64,000 nt of DNA from Phytobacter diazotrophicus (GCA_004346725.1 SMDE01000002.1:186001-250000), one strand, 5' to 3'. Numbered from the stretch's first letter, positions 1-9,228 are shown. The notes: generated by a model not told the origin, from the letters alone. Made by a program: numbers and translations.

Positions 1-1252
1 CAAAATCTTTTGTGATTACTTCAATATAGCTCATTCTTTCAGGTATGAAGATTTCAATTGCCCTTTCAATTATAATCTTATCACTGATGCCTTCTACGTA
101 TATTACGGCTTTTTCATCACCAAGCTGACTAACTGATTCAATATTCTCAATGCGAGATTTTACTTCCTCAATATAGGGTGATAGTAACTCCATCACGCCC
201 ATTTTGTCATCAAGCATTGCATATTGATCATCACAAGAGGTTACATCAGACTGATCTTTCTCAATAAAAATGCAGTTAACAGCACTATCTTGTTTCGAGA
301 GATTATAAAATGCGGGGGAGTGGGTAGTTATGAACAATTGTGATACAGGTTCTGGTACAAAAGTTTTAAACTGTATAGCAAGTTTTATTGATGAGGTTAG
401 CTCAAGATTATTTTCTGGTTCTTCATAGCCCCAAATAAAAGTATACGGAGGATTGCCTCTTGCCTGTAGTGTTTTAGTTTTCTCAGCAATATACTTTAAT
501 ATCAAAGGAATGTGACGAGCTTTGATTCCATCACCGCGTTCATTGAGAGATATTTTCATTTCATTTAGGAAATCTAAATTTCCAAACAAATTACTTAGAT
601 CTCTAGGAAGTGAAAGTTCAGAATTAAAACCAAGTGATTCACTAATCTCTTTTGTTAACTCATGGAGATTCTCAGCTATACTCTTCTCAAATGCTTTGCT
701 TGAATCGCTAAAGTTTTCATTAAATACAGCATTTACAACGAAATATATTTCACTCCTTAATTTTGCGATGTACTCTTTGTCCTTGATTGCAGGAATGTAG
801 ACATATTTTACATTGCTAAGTAATTGCCTCATATTTGAGCGGGCTGGGATTTCTTGCTTTTCTGTTCTTCTGCCACCTCTAGGGCCACTATACGATTTAA
901 TCCCCAGGATGCTTTCATCGTAAAATCCACCTGAGCGCCACGATTTTGTCCATTCAATTAAATCCCCATTGGTTATATGATAACTAGATGGAATGTCCAG
1001 AAGTAATTTTATTTTTATTTCCCTAGCTTTTTTTGAATCTTTGCCAGCGGCATAAATATTGTAATCAGTAGAGAAATTAAAAAACTCCCCAGGGTTTGTT
1101 TGTGAGTTAAAGAAAAGATTTAAAGCTCTTAATATATTTGATTTCCCAGCATCATTATTGCCAACAATCACCTGTAACCGTGCGCTATCAATGACCATTT
1201 TCTGAATTGAACGAAAGTTTGTAATTTCAATCCTTCGAATACTAACGGGCAT
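1..1252 (-). CDS. OLD-family ATPase/TOPRIM nuclease, 3' end outside window
   Basis: About 417 codons are read on the minus strand before the window edge. An ABC-type P-loop (VGNNDAGKSN) lies near residue 30. A Walker B/D-loop region (YEEPENNLEL) and a switch motif (FITTHSPAF) follow, and then the start of a TOPRIM domain (IYVEGISDK). This order is the OLD/GajA architecture, in which ATPase and nuclease parts act on DNA, often in phage defence. The ATG at 1252 follows GAGG at suitable spacing. The rest of the TOPRIM domain and any partner, such as a UvrD-like helicase (the Gabija or class 2 OLD arrangement), would lie left of position 1. The gene is AT-rich compared with its neighbours, which fits horizontal transfer. 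The family call is firm; the system type is not. Confidence 0.85.
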   Translation of the reverse strand, partial: MPVSIRRIEITNFRSIQKMVIDSARLQVIVGNNDAGKSNILRALNLFFNSQTNPGEFFNFSTDYNIYAAGKDSKKAREIKIKLLLDIPSSYHITNGDLIEWTKSWRSGGFYDESILGIKSYSGPRGGRRTEKQEIPARSNMRQLLSNVKYVYIPAIKDKEYIAKLRSEIYFVVNAVFNENFSDSSKAFEKSIAENLHELTKEISESLGFNSELSLPRDLSNLFGNLDFLNEMKISLNERGDGIKARHIPLILKYIAEKTKTLQARGNPPYTFIWGYEEPENNLELTSSIKLAIQFKTFVPEPVSQLFITTHSPAFYNLSKQDSAVNCIFIEKDQSDVTSCDDQYAMLDDKMGVMELLSPYIEEVKSRIENIESVSQLGDEKAVIYVEGISDKIIIERAIEIFIPERMSYIEVITKDF

Positions 1253-1769
1253 AAAAACCTCATTGAGACAAACGTTTATTTTATAGTTAACAAAATAACA
1301 CAATTATTGTGGAAATGAATAATCAAAATTAAATAAATAACGTTGTTAGCATAGAATATGCTCTACTATGTGGAATTGCTATGGCTATATAGTATGTATA
1401 TGGTCGCAAGGCTGAGACTATCAACGCCATGCTTATAGACAAGCCAGCAAACATCAGTTCCTGGCCCAAAGCGGATAAACCGACTGAACAAAAGGCCCGC
1501 TATGAGCGAACATCTCGCGTTATATGCAGGCCTGTTTTTACACTGCCCGTTGCCGAATTTCACCGGGCAGACCGTCAAAGCCTCTGAACTCACGGGTAAT
1601 AAAGCTCTTCTCGTCAGGATCTTTTTTGATGCCAGATTTGCAGGATCGTTAATCGCAATAAGTGTAGAGATTTCAGGGGTTCTGCAGGCTGCTCAACCAG
1701 TATTGTGGCAACTTTGCTCGCAATACCAAGCCGCCACTATTCCGGCAGCAGCATAGAGCCAAAACAGAG
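1253..1769. other. Intergenic region with no convincing gene
   Basis: Short open frames exist on both strands (for example 1502-1756 plus and 1366-1593 minus), but neither has a recognisable family or a good ribosome site. On the minus strand, protein-like segments are broken by stops, so this may be debris of a lost gene. The left half is AT-rich like the OLD-type gene, and base composition shifts near 1400, which may mark an island edge. Confidence 0.4.
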
Positions 1770-2639
1770 TCATTTTGCGGTCATCGCGGGATCCGCAAGC
1801 ATTGCATCGGCGATATCCAGCATTACCCGCAGGCGATCCATATGTCGAAGGTCATAGTGATACCCTACCCATATATCTTTGGACGGCGGCGGCTCCGGCA
1901 TATGAATCGACTGTAATCCAGGTATGGCATCGCCAATAGGTCGTGGCAAAACGGCAATCCCCATTCCACGCTGGCACATCTGCGCCTGAACGGCCCTGCT
2001 GGTACTGGTGAACACTCGCCGGGACTGAGGGAACCTGTCGAGCAGCCAGGCCACGTCGGAAAAGTGGGATTGTGCCGTATTCATAAGGATAAGCCCCACT
2101 GCGGCCGGATCATGTTGCGCGATATACGCGGTTTCCGGCGCTCCATACAGCGCATAAGGCATACTCATCAGGCGGCGCTGGACAATATCCGGTTCGGTAA
2201 AGGGAACGATGCGAAAGGCGATGTCAGCATCACGACGCGAGAGATTAAGTAAGCGGTAGCTTGCGATAAGTTCCGGCACAATGGCCGGATGGCGGCGCGT
2301 CAGTTCGACCAGAACAGGCGCCAGAACATAGTTAGCAAACCACTCTGCTGATGAGATTCGCAATATCCCCTCAAGACGTTCGTGATTCCCTGCCAGGCGC
2401 CGCTCCATCGCCAGCGCAGAATCTTCCATCGCTTCTGCCAGCGTCATGACCCTGTCGCCAGCGTCCGTCAGTACAAGACCTTCATTTGTCCGACGAAATA
2501 GCGCTTGCTGCGCCTCATCCTCAAGCGCCTTTATCCTGCGCCCCACCGTTGGATGGCTCACGCCAAGGCTGCGTGCAGCCTCCCCAAAAGACCCCTTACG
2601 GATGACTGCAAGAAACACCCGGACATCACCCCATTCCAT
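1770..2639 (-). CDS. LysR-family transcriptional regulator
   Basis: A 289-residue protein of normal LysR length. The N-terminal winged helix-turn-helix (about residues 3-60) contains GSFGEAARSLGVSHPTVGRRI. The remainder is the periplasmic-binding-like effector domain. It is transcribed divergently from the gene at 2768, whose first 20 or so codons are a short-chain dehydrogenase remnant. The regulator therefore probably controlled an oxidoreductase originally and now faces an MFS exporter. The intergenic region (2640-2767) should hold its operator. No ligand can be deduced. Confidence 0.85.
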   Translation of the reverse strand: MEWGDVRVFLAVIRKGSFGEAARSLGVSHPTVGRRIKALEDEAQQALFRRTNEGLVLTDAGDRVMTLAEAMEDSALAMERRLAGNHERLEGILRISSAEWFANYVLAPVLVELTRRHPAIVPELIASYRLLNLSRRDADIAFRIVPFTEPDIVQRRLMSMPYALYGAPETAYIAQHDPAAVGLILMNTAQSHFSDVAWLLDRFPQSRRVFTSTSRAVQAQMCQRGMGIAVLPRPIGDAIPGLQSIHMPEPPPSKDIWVGYHYDLRHMDRLRVMLDIADAMLADPAMTAK

Positions 2640-2767
2640 GCCATTGTCTCACCGTTCAAAAATGAACATCGAATATACAAAAGTGTCAGTTCCAAAACAA
2701 TTATGTAAATATCACCATAGCCTCCTCAATAAACCGCCCTGGGCGGCGATTTCAGGAGGCTTACGGC

Positions 2768-4315
2768 ATGAACAAATTACAAGACAACGTTGCCATCGCG
2801 ACCGGTGGCTCCAGCGGCATCGGGACTGAACCGTTAGTAGATGAGTGTCCTGTGTCGACACATTCCATCACGCAAGCCGAGCCGCGTCGCTGGGCTATGT
2901 TTGTCATTTTACTGGTCGGCGCATTTTTGCCGCCGCTCGATTTTTTTATCGTCAATGTTGCGCTGCCTGCCATGCAAAGCGAGCTGGGCGCCTCCTCTTC
3001 CGCTGAACAACTGGTCATTTCATCCTATGCCGCCGTCTATGCGGTGACATTAATTACCGGCGGTCGGCTGGGTGATATTTATGGTCGTGGGAAGATGTTT
3101 TTTCTTGGGCTTATCGGTTTTGCTGCGGCATCGGTACTGTGCGGTTTAGCCTGGTCACCGTGGGTATTGATTACCGGGCGCATGTTACAGGGCGCCACAG
3201 CCGCCATTATGGCGCCTCAGGCGCTGGCTTCCGTGCAGGCTATTTTCCCTGAAGCGGAGAAGCCGTTAGCGCTGAGTATCTATGGCGCAGTGTTTGGCCT
3301 GGCCTCCGTTATCGGACAGGTTTTGGGTGGCCTATTGATTTCTGCGGACCTGTTTCATCTGGGATGGCGAACTATTTTTCTCGTTAACCTGCCGGTGGCG
3401 CTGCTGGTTATTCTCTTTGGCCTGCCATTGCTGAAAGAAACACGGGCGCAATCTGTACAGCGACTGGATCCCGTCGGCATGTTGCTGGCAACAGTCACCC
3501 TGAGCGCGTTGATTATACCGTTGACCGAAGGCCGTGAGGCGGGATGGCCCTGGTGGACGTGGCTGTTATTTCTTGCGGTCCCGCTGCTGGCCTCTCTGTT
3601 ATGGCGTTATGAACGTCATCTTAAGCAAAATGGCGGCTCGCCGCTGCTTGATCCGGCGGTGCTAGGCGCGCCGGGGCTGGGCCAGGGACTGGCGATCGTT
3701 TTGCTGTTTTATTCCATCGGCGCCTTCTTTCTTTTGTTTTCTGTTTATCTGCAAGGCGCCTTGCATTTAAATGCCCTGGCCGCAGGCCTGCTTTTCCTGC
3801 CATTCGGCGTCGGATTTCTGACTGGCCCCTTGCTGACGCCTTACCTGAGGCGTTTTGTCGGAAATTACCTGAGTACAATCGGGATGGGATGCGAAACATC
3901 AGGGTTAGCAGGCCTTGCCTGGCTGATTGCCAGTACGCTGACGGGCAACTCTCCCGCGATGCTGCCGCTTGCAGTACTCCTTTTTGTTACTGGTCTTGGC
4001 CAGGGGCTGGCAATGCCAACGCTGGTGCGGATGGTGACTGGCCGTGTTGCCCCGGCATTTTCAGGAATGATTGCAGGAGTGACCAGCTCGACATTACAAA
4101 TCAGCACTGCGCTGAGCGTCGCCGTCATCGGCGGCATTTTTTACAGCATGCTGGACACCGCTAAAAGCGGAGCCAATATCACGCATGCCTTTATCGTGGC
4201 GCTTCTGGCGATGGCGGTATGTCTGGCGGCAGGCGCCGGGCTAAGTATCCGGCTTATCCGGCGCGCCTCTGGTCTCCCCTCCGACCCGGCCAGCCGCATC
4301 CCGCAGCGATCTTAG
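2768..4315 (+). CDS. DHA2-type MFS exporter with a short-chain dehydrogenase N-terminal remnant
   Basis: 515 codons. From about residue 45 this is a 14-helix major facilitator of the QacA/SmvA type (DFFIVNVALPAM in helix 1, GGRLGDIYGRG as the A-motif loop), a proton-driven drug exporter of the inner membrane. Residues 1-19 instead read as the Rossmann start of a short-chain dehydrogenase, with TGGSSGIG. The ATG at 2768 has an excellent AGGAGG site 8 bases upstream. The likely native exporter start, GTG at 2852 (MSTHSITQ...), has none. A deletion seems to have joined the two genes in frame, placing the exporter behind the promoter divergent from LysR. Its stop overlaps the convergent TetR gene by four bases. 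The exporter call is firm; the chimera is inferred from sequence. Confidence 0.85.
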   Translation: MNKLQDNVAIATGGSSGIGTEPLVDECPVSTHSITQAEPRRWAMFVILLVGAFLPPLDFFIVNVALPAMQSELGASSSAEQLVISSYAAVYAVTLITGGRLGDIYGRGKMFFLGLIGFAAASVLCGLAWSPWVLITGRMLQGATAAIMAPQALASVQAIFPEAEKPLALSIYGAVFGLASVIGQVLGGLLISADLFHLGWRTIFLVNLPVALLVILFGLPLLKETRAQSVQRLDPVGMLLATVTLSALIIPLTEGREAGWPWWTWLLFLAVPLLASLLWRYERHLKQNGGSPLLDPAVLGAPGLGQGLAIVLLFYSIGAFFLLFSVYLQGALHLNALAAGLLFLPFGVGFLTGPLLTPYLRRFVGNYLSTIGMGCETSGLAGLAWLIASTLTGNSPAMLPLAVLLFVTGLGQGLAMPTLVRMVTGRVAPAFSGMIAGVTSSTLQISTALSVAVIGGIFYSMLDTAKSGANITHAFIVALLAMAVCLAAGAGLSIRLIRRASGLPSDPASRIPQRS

Positions 4316-4917
4316 TGCGATTCGCCTGAATGATGACGTAACCCGCTGGCAAGCAGCGTAAACACCTTAATAACGTCTGGCAGTCTCTTTTGCGGAGCGT
4401 CGCTCGCGGCTATCAACAGTGCAGCATTGAGCGCCGCTCCGTTCAACAGATGCGCAGCGGCCGTTGCATCCATCTCTTTGACGACCTTGCGTTCAATCAT
4501 GCTTGTCAGGGTTTGTCGGGTGGATTCAAGGCAGCTATTCTGGCTGGGCCATTGAGCGGGATCGCCCAGGAAAGCCGGGCCGTCAAGCAGGACAATACGC
4601 CTCACTTCGGGGTCCAGCGCCATCTGAATGTAGGCAATGCCTTCGGCCAGCAATCTCTCCCAGTCATCGCTGGCTGTTGCGGCAGCGGCTTTTGCGCGCT
4701 GAGCCATTTCGCTATCTATCTGGGTGACGACCGCGGCGAGTAACCCCTTTTTATCGCCAAAGGTGTGATAAAGCGCACCGCGCGTCAGACCCACACTTGC
4801 GGTTAATTCATCCATTGATGCATTAGCAAAGCCTTTTTCTGCAAAGGCCTTACGCGCGGCTGAAATCATTTTTGCGCGATTTTCTTCCATCGCCTCGATT
4901 CGGCGGTTAACAGCCAT
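4312..4917 (-). CDS. TetR-family transcriptional repressor
   Basis: 201 residues, normal for TetR. The N-terminal helix-turn-helix includes ASMDELTASVGLTRGALYHTF, followed by a helical ligand-binding domain. The ATG at 4917 is preferred over the upstream in-frame ATG at 4959 because it follows AAGGAGAGGG closely, and because the longer form would begin inside an operator palindrome. It lies divergent to ridA and convergent with the MFS exporter, so either or both could be targets. Three palindromic sites sit just upstream, consistent with autorepression. Confidence 0.88.
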   Translation of the reverse strand: MAVNRRIEAMEENRAKMISAARKAFAEKGFANASMDELTASVGLTRGALYHTFGDKKGLLAAVVTQIDSEMAQRAKAAAATASDDWERLLAEGIAYIQMALDPEVRRIVLLDGPAFLGDPAQWPSQNSCLESTRQTLTSMIERKVVKEMDATAAAHLLNGAALNAALLIAASDAPQKRLPDVIKVFTLLASGLRHHSGESH

Positions 4918-4932
4918 ACCCTCTCCTTTTTG

Positions 4933-5001
4933 ACATACATCGCGTATCTCACTTGACATACGTGATGTATGTGATAATTATTACACATACATCACGTATG
5001 T
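4933..5001. promoter_or_regulatory. Cluster of palindromic TetR-type operators
   Basis: Two perfect palindromes, ACATAC-N5-GTATGT, lie at 4956-4972 and 4985-5001. They are themselves mirror images about a 10-base AT spacer (18-base arms 4956-4973 and 4984-5001). A third copy with one mismatch (ACATAC-N5-GTATCT) is at 4933-4949. They fill the tetR-ridA intergenic region and are the obvious binding sites for the divergent TetR protein. That assignment is inference from position and symmetry. Confidence 0.8.
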
Positions 5002-5060
5002 TAAATCATTCCATCCTGTATTGCTTCATCTGCGCTATCTATTTGAAAAGAGGAAACCCC

Positions 5061-5462
5061 ATGATTCAACGTGAACCTGTTTTTCCTGCTCATCGCCATG
5101 CTCTCTATAATGAACACGGCTATTCCGCCGCGATCCGTTCTGGCGACTTGCTGTTTGTTTCTGGTCAGGTCGGAAGCCGGCCAGATGGCACGCCGGAACC
5201 CGATTTTGCCGCTCAGGTGCGACTTGCCTTCGATAACCTGAAAGCGGTTCTTGATGCTGCTGGATGTACCTTTGATGATTTGATTGATGTCACGACCTTT
5301 CATACCGATCCCGAGAATCAATTTCCCGCCATTATGCAGGTTAAGCAGTCTGTTTTTCCGCATCCCCCTTATCCAAACTGGACTGCTGTTGGCGTCAACT
5401 GGCTTGCAGGATTCGATTTTGAAATTAAGGTGATTGCTCGCATTCCTGCGCATCAGTCATAA
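5061..5462 (+). CDS. RidA/YjgF family protein
   Basis: 133 residues, the usual RidA size, with the family pattern GDLLFVSGQVG near residue 30 and LAAVLDAAGC-like and FPAIMQVKQ segments after it. RidA enzymes hydrolyse reactive enamines/imines in the cytosol; relatives act in catabolic pathways. The start at 5061 is chosen over 4953 because it follows AGAGGA, and because the upstream extension would run through the TetR operators. It is transcribed away from tetR and is the best candidate for its direct target. Substrate unknown. Confidence 0.85.
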   Translation: MIQREPVFPAHRHALYNEHGYSAAIRSGDLLFVSGQVGSRPDGTPEPDFAAQVRLAFDNLKAVLDAAGCTFDDLIDVTTFHTDPENQFPAIMQVKQSVFPHPPYPNWTAVGVNWLAGFDFEIKVIARIPAHQS

Positions 5463-5627
5463 CCAGAGGAAACAGGGCGACGACCGCTTCTGACGCCGGG
5501 AAACCATATGCGGGAGCAGGTGCGTTGCATTGGACTCTCCCGCAGATTATTCCTTGCTATCTCACGGCGATATGCAGCGGATATTATCGTCCGTCAATAC
5601 TACCCCGACCGCATGTAAGCACCTCTT

Positions 5628-6215
5628 TCAGGGGGTGACCTTCGACGCATAATGATTGTTTATTGCGTAGAGCGTACATTTCGGTGCTCCGCTGCTTTGT
5701 TGGCTTGAGCAGATCGTAAGGGCTATTGCGGCCGCTTCGTCGCTGGCCCAATAGGCCGCCCCCCATTCCCCCTGCGTATCGGTCGCGGGTGAGTTTGTTG
5801 CGCCAGTTTCGATAAACGCAAATCCACCCGCCGATATACCGACCAGCATCGCGTTATCGAAGGATGCCCATGAATTCCGACGCACAGCGCCAGGCGCCGC
5901 AACCATATTTTGGACGTCCTGTTTTCCGGCCCGCAGATGAAAAGGTTGCATGCACGAATACCCTGTATATTCTGCCGTGCCACTGGACTGGCATATCCCT
6001 GCCGCAGCACAACCACAGCAGCATATTCGTGGCATGCAAATGTGATGGTTGCGAAGGCGTATCGGTTTGGGTTCAGCGTCCAGCGACCAAACTTGGCTGT
6101 CCCTGTCGTTCCATTCGTGATTAACACGACCGCTAAAGGCTTATTACTGACTGGCCGAGTGACAAACGTATCAAGTACCGCAGGCCGACCATTGCTTAAT
6201 GTGACTTATAGCGTC
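5628..6215 (-). pseudogene. Decayed alpha/beta hydrolase (dienelactone hydrolase-like)
   Basis: Two overlapping minus-strand frames together spell a hydrolase. The upstream frame has RPAVLDTFVTRP, VVLITNGTTGTAKF and HEYAAVVVLRQGYA. The downstream frame carries the nucleophile elbow GISAGG and a C-terminal segment ending ASKVTP. The two frames are offset, so at least one frameshift separates strand beta-4 from the nucleophile. The expected oxyanion motif reads NGT instead of HGT, and a stop lies just upstream of the preserved part. No complete reading frame survives. Family assignment is by motif only. Confidence 0.6.
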
Positions 6216-6714
6216 AGAAGTTCCCTGATAATCCCGTCAATTTACTGATGTTCAGCGGTATCCATTAAAGATTCCGTGCGCCCAGGAAAACTGATGGTGG
6301 ACACCACCAATGACAAAAGAGAGATGCAGGGTGAGTGATAATACGGCTGAACATCTAAAGATATCCGTATTTGACCTGAGATATACCGCTTTGCAATTAT
6401 GTACTGGCAGGTAGAAACGCTAATTCCGATAGCGCCTTTGTATTTATGACTTATATTTCTTAATCCATCAGGTGATGATGAAGGATATTAAGATAAGCGA
6501 ATATTTACGGTGAATATAAATAGATAAAAAAACAGCCGTAAGTGAGGTTTAGGCACACAATCGCACTACAACTCAATAAAAGGCACCGCGTTATCCTTGA
6601 TTGAGGATAGTGTTGCCTCGCCCTCTTCAACTCACGATATTCATTCCCTCACAATGCCCTGTCTGATGAACAAGCAGCTTATGAGGAATGAGGAATCTTC
6701 CTGTTCATTACTTC
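6216..6714. other. Intergenic region, nothing recognised
   Basis: AT-rich sequence between the decayed hydrolase and the cscR-like gene. Short frames such as 6597-6782 lack a family, a ribosome site and protein-like composition. No tRNA, insertion-sequence end or long repeat is visible. Confidence 0.5.
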
Positions 6715-7710
6715 TCAAAAGGACTCGCGAACTAACCAGGGACTATCAACCAGTACCCTTTCGTTGCTCTCATCACCGTTAATGATGTGCAATGTACTCA
6801 GCCGACCAATTTCATAGTGCGGTAACTGTACCGTTGATAAAGGAGGCAAAAACAGGTTGCCAATCCCTACAAGGTTATCGTAGCCAATAACGCCGATATC
6901 TTGTGGGATACGTATCCCTCTCGCCAAAAGGGTCTGATACACCATAAATGCAATACGGTCGTTACCGCAAATAACCGAATCAAACTGCGGTTTCCCCTCA
7001 TGAATATGCGCTAACAGAATGTCAGGAATATCACGATAATGTTCATCGCCAAATTGCATATAACAATGATCCAGCGTGTCAGGATCAATTCCTGCCTCGC
7101 GACAGGCTCGCTCCAGCCCTTTTCTGCGACGGGAAGTTGCCAGGTGATTGGCGGGCAGATGCAAACAAATTGGCCGACGGTACCCTGCATCCAGCAACGC
7201 TTGTACTGCAGTATATTGCCCCTGTTCATCGTCAGGGATATAACAGGCAACAGGCTCCCCTTGATTCTGACAGTTTGCCAGCACACAGGGATGCGTAAGT
7301 AATTTGGGCGGGACGCGCACTTCGCGCAGCCCCATGGTAGTGAAAATGATACCCCCGGGTCGGTGCGCGAGGAGAAGATCGACAATATCGTCAGGATTAT
7401 CATCAGAGAACATATTCACCACGAAGCTGTTCCAGCCGTGTGCGCGGGCAGTCTCCTCAATTGACAGTGTAATTTCTACCGAAAAGGGTGTGGTTACCGT
7501 ATCCAGTGCGAGGACGCCAATCGTTTTATTTTTCGTTCCGACACTACGGATCTGTTTTGCTGACAGATCGGGTACGTAGTTCAGATGCAGAATCGCCTCC
7601 TGTACCCGCGCAAGCGTCTCAGGCTTTACGCGTTCAGGGTTATTCAGTGCCCGAGAAACGGTCATTAACGATACATTAGCCATTTTGGCCACATCTTTTA
7701 AAGACGCCAT
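6715..7710 (-). CDS. cscR: LacI-family repressor of the sucrose/fructan operon (CscR-like)
   Basis: 331 residues from the ATG at 7710, which follows CGGAGGG; the frame extends upstream to 7782 without a better site. The LacI headpiece (LKDVAKMANVSLMTVSRAL) is at the very N-terminus, with a hinge, then a periplasmic-binding-like sugar domain (PDLSAKQIR..., GVIGYDN). It is divergent from the symporter gene, with near-perfect LacI-type palindromes between them, so it most likely represses that operon until sucrose or fructose is present. The family is certain; the csc assignment rests on context. Confidence 0.85.
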   Translation of the reverse strand: MASLKDVAKMANVSLMTVSRALNNPERVKPETLARVQEAILHLNYVPDLSAKQIRSVGTKNKTIGVLALDTVTTPFSVEITLSIEETARAHGWNSFVVNMFSDDNPDDIVDLLLAHRPGGIIFTTMGLREVRVPPKLLTHPCVLANCQNQGEPVACYIPDDEQGQYTAVQALLDAGYRRPICLHLPANHLATSRRRKGLERACREAGIDPDTLDHCYMQFGDEHYRDIPDILLAHIHEGKPQFDSVICGNDRIAFMVYQTLLARGIRIPQDIGVIGYDNLVGIGNLFLPPLSTVQLPHYEIGRLSTLHIINGDESNERVLVDSPWLVRESF

Positions 7711-7841
7711 AACCCTCCGTTTAGCATAAACACGCCTCAATCCTCGTTGCGTAAGCGAAGCTTCACAATAAAGATTATCCATAAAAATGAACTCATTATT
7801 CTAAGCATTGAGCCTGGGATTTTGGGAATTTGGAACAAAAA

Positions 7842-7857
7842 TTTGACACAGATCTCA
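7842..7857. promoter_or_regulatory. Possible CRP site upstream of the fructan operon
   Basis: TTTGA-N6-TCTCA matches the CRP consensus TGTGA-N6-TCACA at 8 of 10 core bases with correct spacing. It lies about 10 bases upstream of the first repressor palindrome. CRP activation would suit a catabolic sugar operon, but this is a weak match. Confidence 0.35.
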
Positions 7858-7867
7858 AAATACCAAT

Positions 7868-7942
7868 GTTAACGTTAACTTTTGTGATTAACATCGTATA
7901 TCGACCCAAAAAGCGGTGTGGGTAACGCATGTTAACGTTACC
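7868..7942. promoter_or_regulatory. LacI-type operators and promoter of the fructan operon
   Basis: A perfect 12-base palindrome GTTAACGTTAAC is at 7868-7879. A second copy (GTTAACGTTACC) is at 7931-7942, inside a wider GGTAACG/CGTTACC inverted repeat that starts at 7921. Between them TTAACT at 7875-7880 and TATATC at 7897-7902 form a plausible -35/-10 pair with 16-base spacing, so the repressor would block or loop the promoter. The second operator covers the upstream ATG at 7929, arguing that translation starts further down. Confidence 0.75.
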
Positions 7943-7976
7943 ATCAACACATATAATCCGCTATGAGATTTCTCAG

Positions 7977-9215
7977 ATGAAAAAACGGTCTTCTCGCAAC
8001 TATTTGCTGCTCAGCGCCCTGTTGTTCTTTTTCTTCGTCACCTGGTCGTCATCCAGCTCGCTTCTTTCAATATGGCTTCATCAGGAAGTGGGATTAAAAG
8101 CCTCTGAAACAGGTATTATTTTTTCCGTCTTATCGGTCTCAGCCCTGGTCGCTCAGGTGTTCTACGGTTTTATTCAGGACCGTCTTGGCCTGCGCAAAAA
8201 CCTGCTGTGGTTTATTACGGCCCTACTGATCCTCTCCGCCCCCGCTTATCTCTGTTTTAGCTATTTGCTCAAGCTTAATATCTTACTGGGCAGCATTTTT
8301 GGTGGTCTGTTTATTGGCATGACATTTAACGGCGGTATCGGCGTGCTGGAGTCATATACCGAGCGTGTTGCACGTCAAAGCCATTTTGAATTTGGACGGG
8401 CTCGCATGTGGGGCTCTCTGGGTTGGGCCGTCGCAACATTTTTTGCCGGGCTGCTGTTTAATATTAACCCTGACCTTAACTTTATAGTGGCGTCATGTTC
8501 TGGCATGGTCTTCTTCTGTCTGCTGGCCCGGTTAAAAGTTGCCGCTCCGGCGAGCATGGAGAAACTGGAAATTGGGGCTAAAAAAGTCTCCCTCGATGAT
8601 GCCTTACGCCTTCTTATGTTACCTCGTTTCTGGGCACTTATTTTCTTCGTGGTCGGAACCTGTATTTACGGCGTTTACGATCAGCAATTCCCGGTTTATT
8701 TTTCTTCGCAATTTCCTACCCTGAAGGAAGGAAATGCCATGTTTGGTTATTTAAATTCATTTCAGGTTTTTCTGGAAGCGGCAGGGATGTTCTGTGCACC
8801 GTGGCTGGTTAATCGCATTGGCGCCAAAAATGGGCTTATTTTCGCTGGGATGGTGATGGCGCTTCGTATGATCGCCTCAGGCCTGGTTGAAGGACCGCTG
8901 CTCATTTCAATTACAAAACTGCTGCATGCCGTTGAGTTGCCGATATTGTTGGTTGCAATATTTAAATATAACAGCCTGAATTTCGATAAGCGTTTATCTT
9001 CCACCATTTATCTGGTGGGATTTGCCTGCACGAGCTCCGTTATTGGCACCGTGTTATCACCACTGGCGGGCTTCAGCTACGAAAAATTTGGCTTTGCCCA
9101 GTCTTATCTGATCATGGGCATTATGGTGTTCTGCACCACATTTATTTCCATCTTCCTTTTGCGTCCAAATAAGCCCTCAACTGAGCAATCCTTTTTACAG
9201 CCAGGCGCTGTGTAA
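7977..9215 (+). CDS. cscB: Oligosaccharide:H+ symporter (CscB/LacY family)
   Basis: 412 residues with twelve predicted membrane helices, matching the 415-residue size of CscB. The N-terminal block FFFFVTWSSSSSLLSIWLHQEVGL and the FGRARMWGSLGWA loop are typical of the oligosaccharide:proton symporter family. ATG 7977 (MKKRSSRN) is preferred to ATG 7929, which lies in an operator. It is the first gene of the operon, 13 bases before the cytoplasmic GH32. Likely substrates are sucrose or short fructo-oligosaccharides; the exact sugar cannot be read from sequence. Confidence 0.85.
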   Translation: MKKRSSRNYLLLSALLFFFFVTWSSSSSLLSIWLHQEVGLKASETGIIFSVLSVSALVAQVFYGFIQDRLGLRKNLLWFITALLILSAPAYLCFSYLLKLNILLGSIFGGLFIGMTFNGGIGVLESYTERVARQSHFEFGRARMWGSLGWAVATFFAGLLFNINPDLNFIVASCSGMVFFCLLARLKVAAPASMEKLEIGAKKVSLDDALRLLMLPRFWALIFFVVGTCIYGVYDQQFPVYFSSQFPTLKEGNAMFGYLNSFQVFLEAAGMFCAPWLVNRIGAKNGLIFAGMVMALRMIASGLVEGPLLISITKLLHAVELPILLVAIFKYNSLNFDKRLSSTIYLVGFACTSSVIGTVLSPLAGFSYEKFGFAQSYLIMGIMVFCTTFISIFLLRPNKPSTEQSFLQPGAV

Positions 9216-9228
9216 TTTATCGGGAGAA

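Noticed and set aside
1502-1756. 84-codon plus-strand frame left of the first LysR gene
   Set aside because: No family resemblance and no ribosome site; flanking minus-strand text is broken coding debris.
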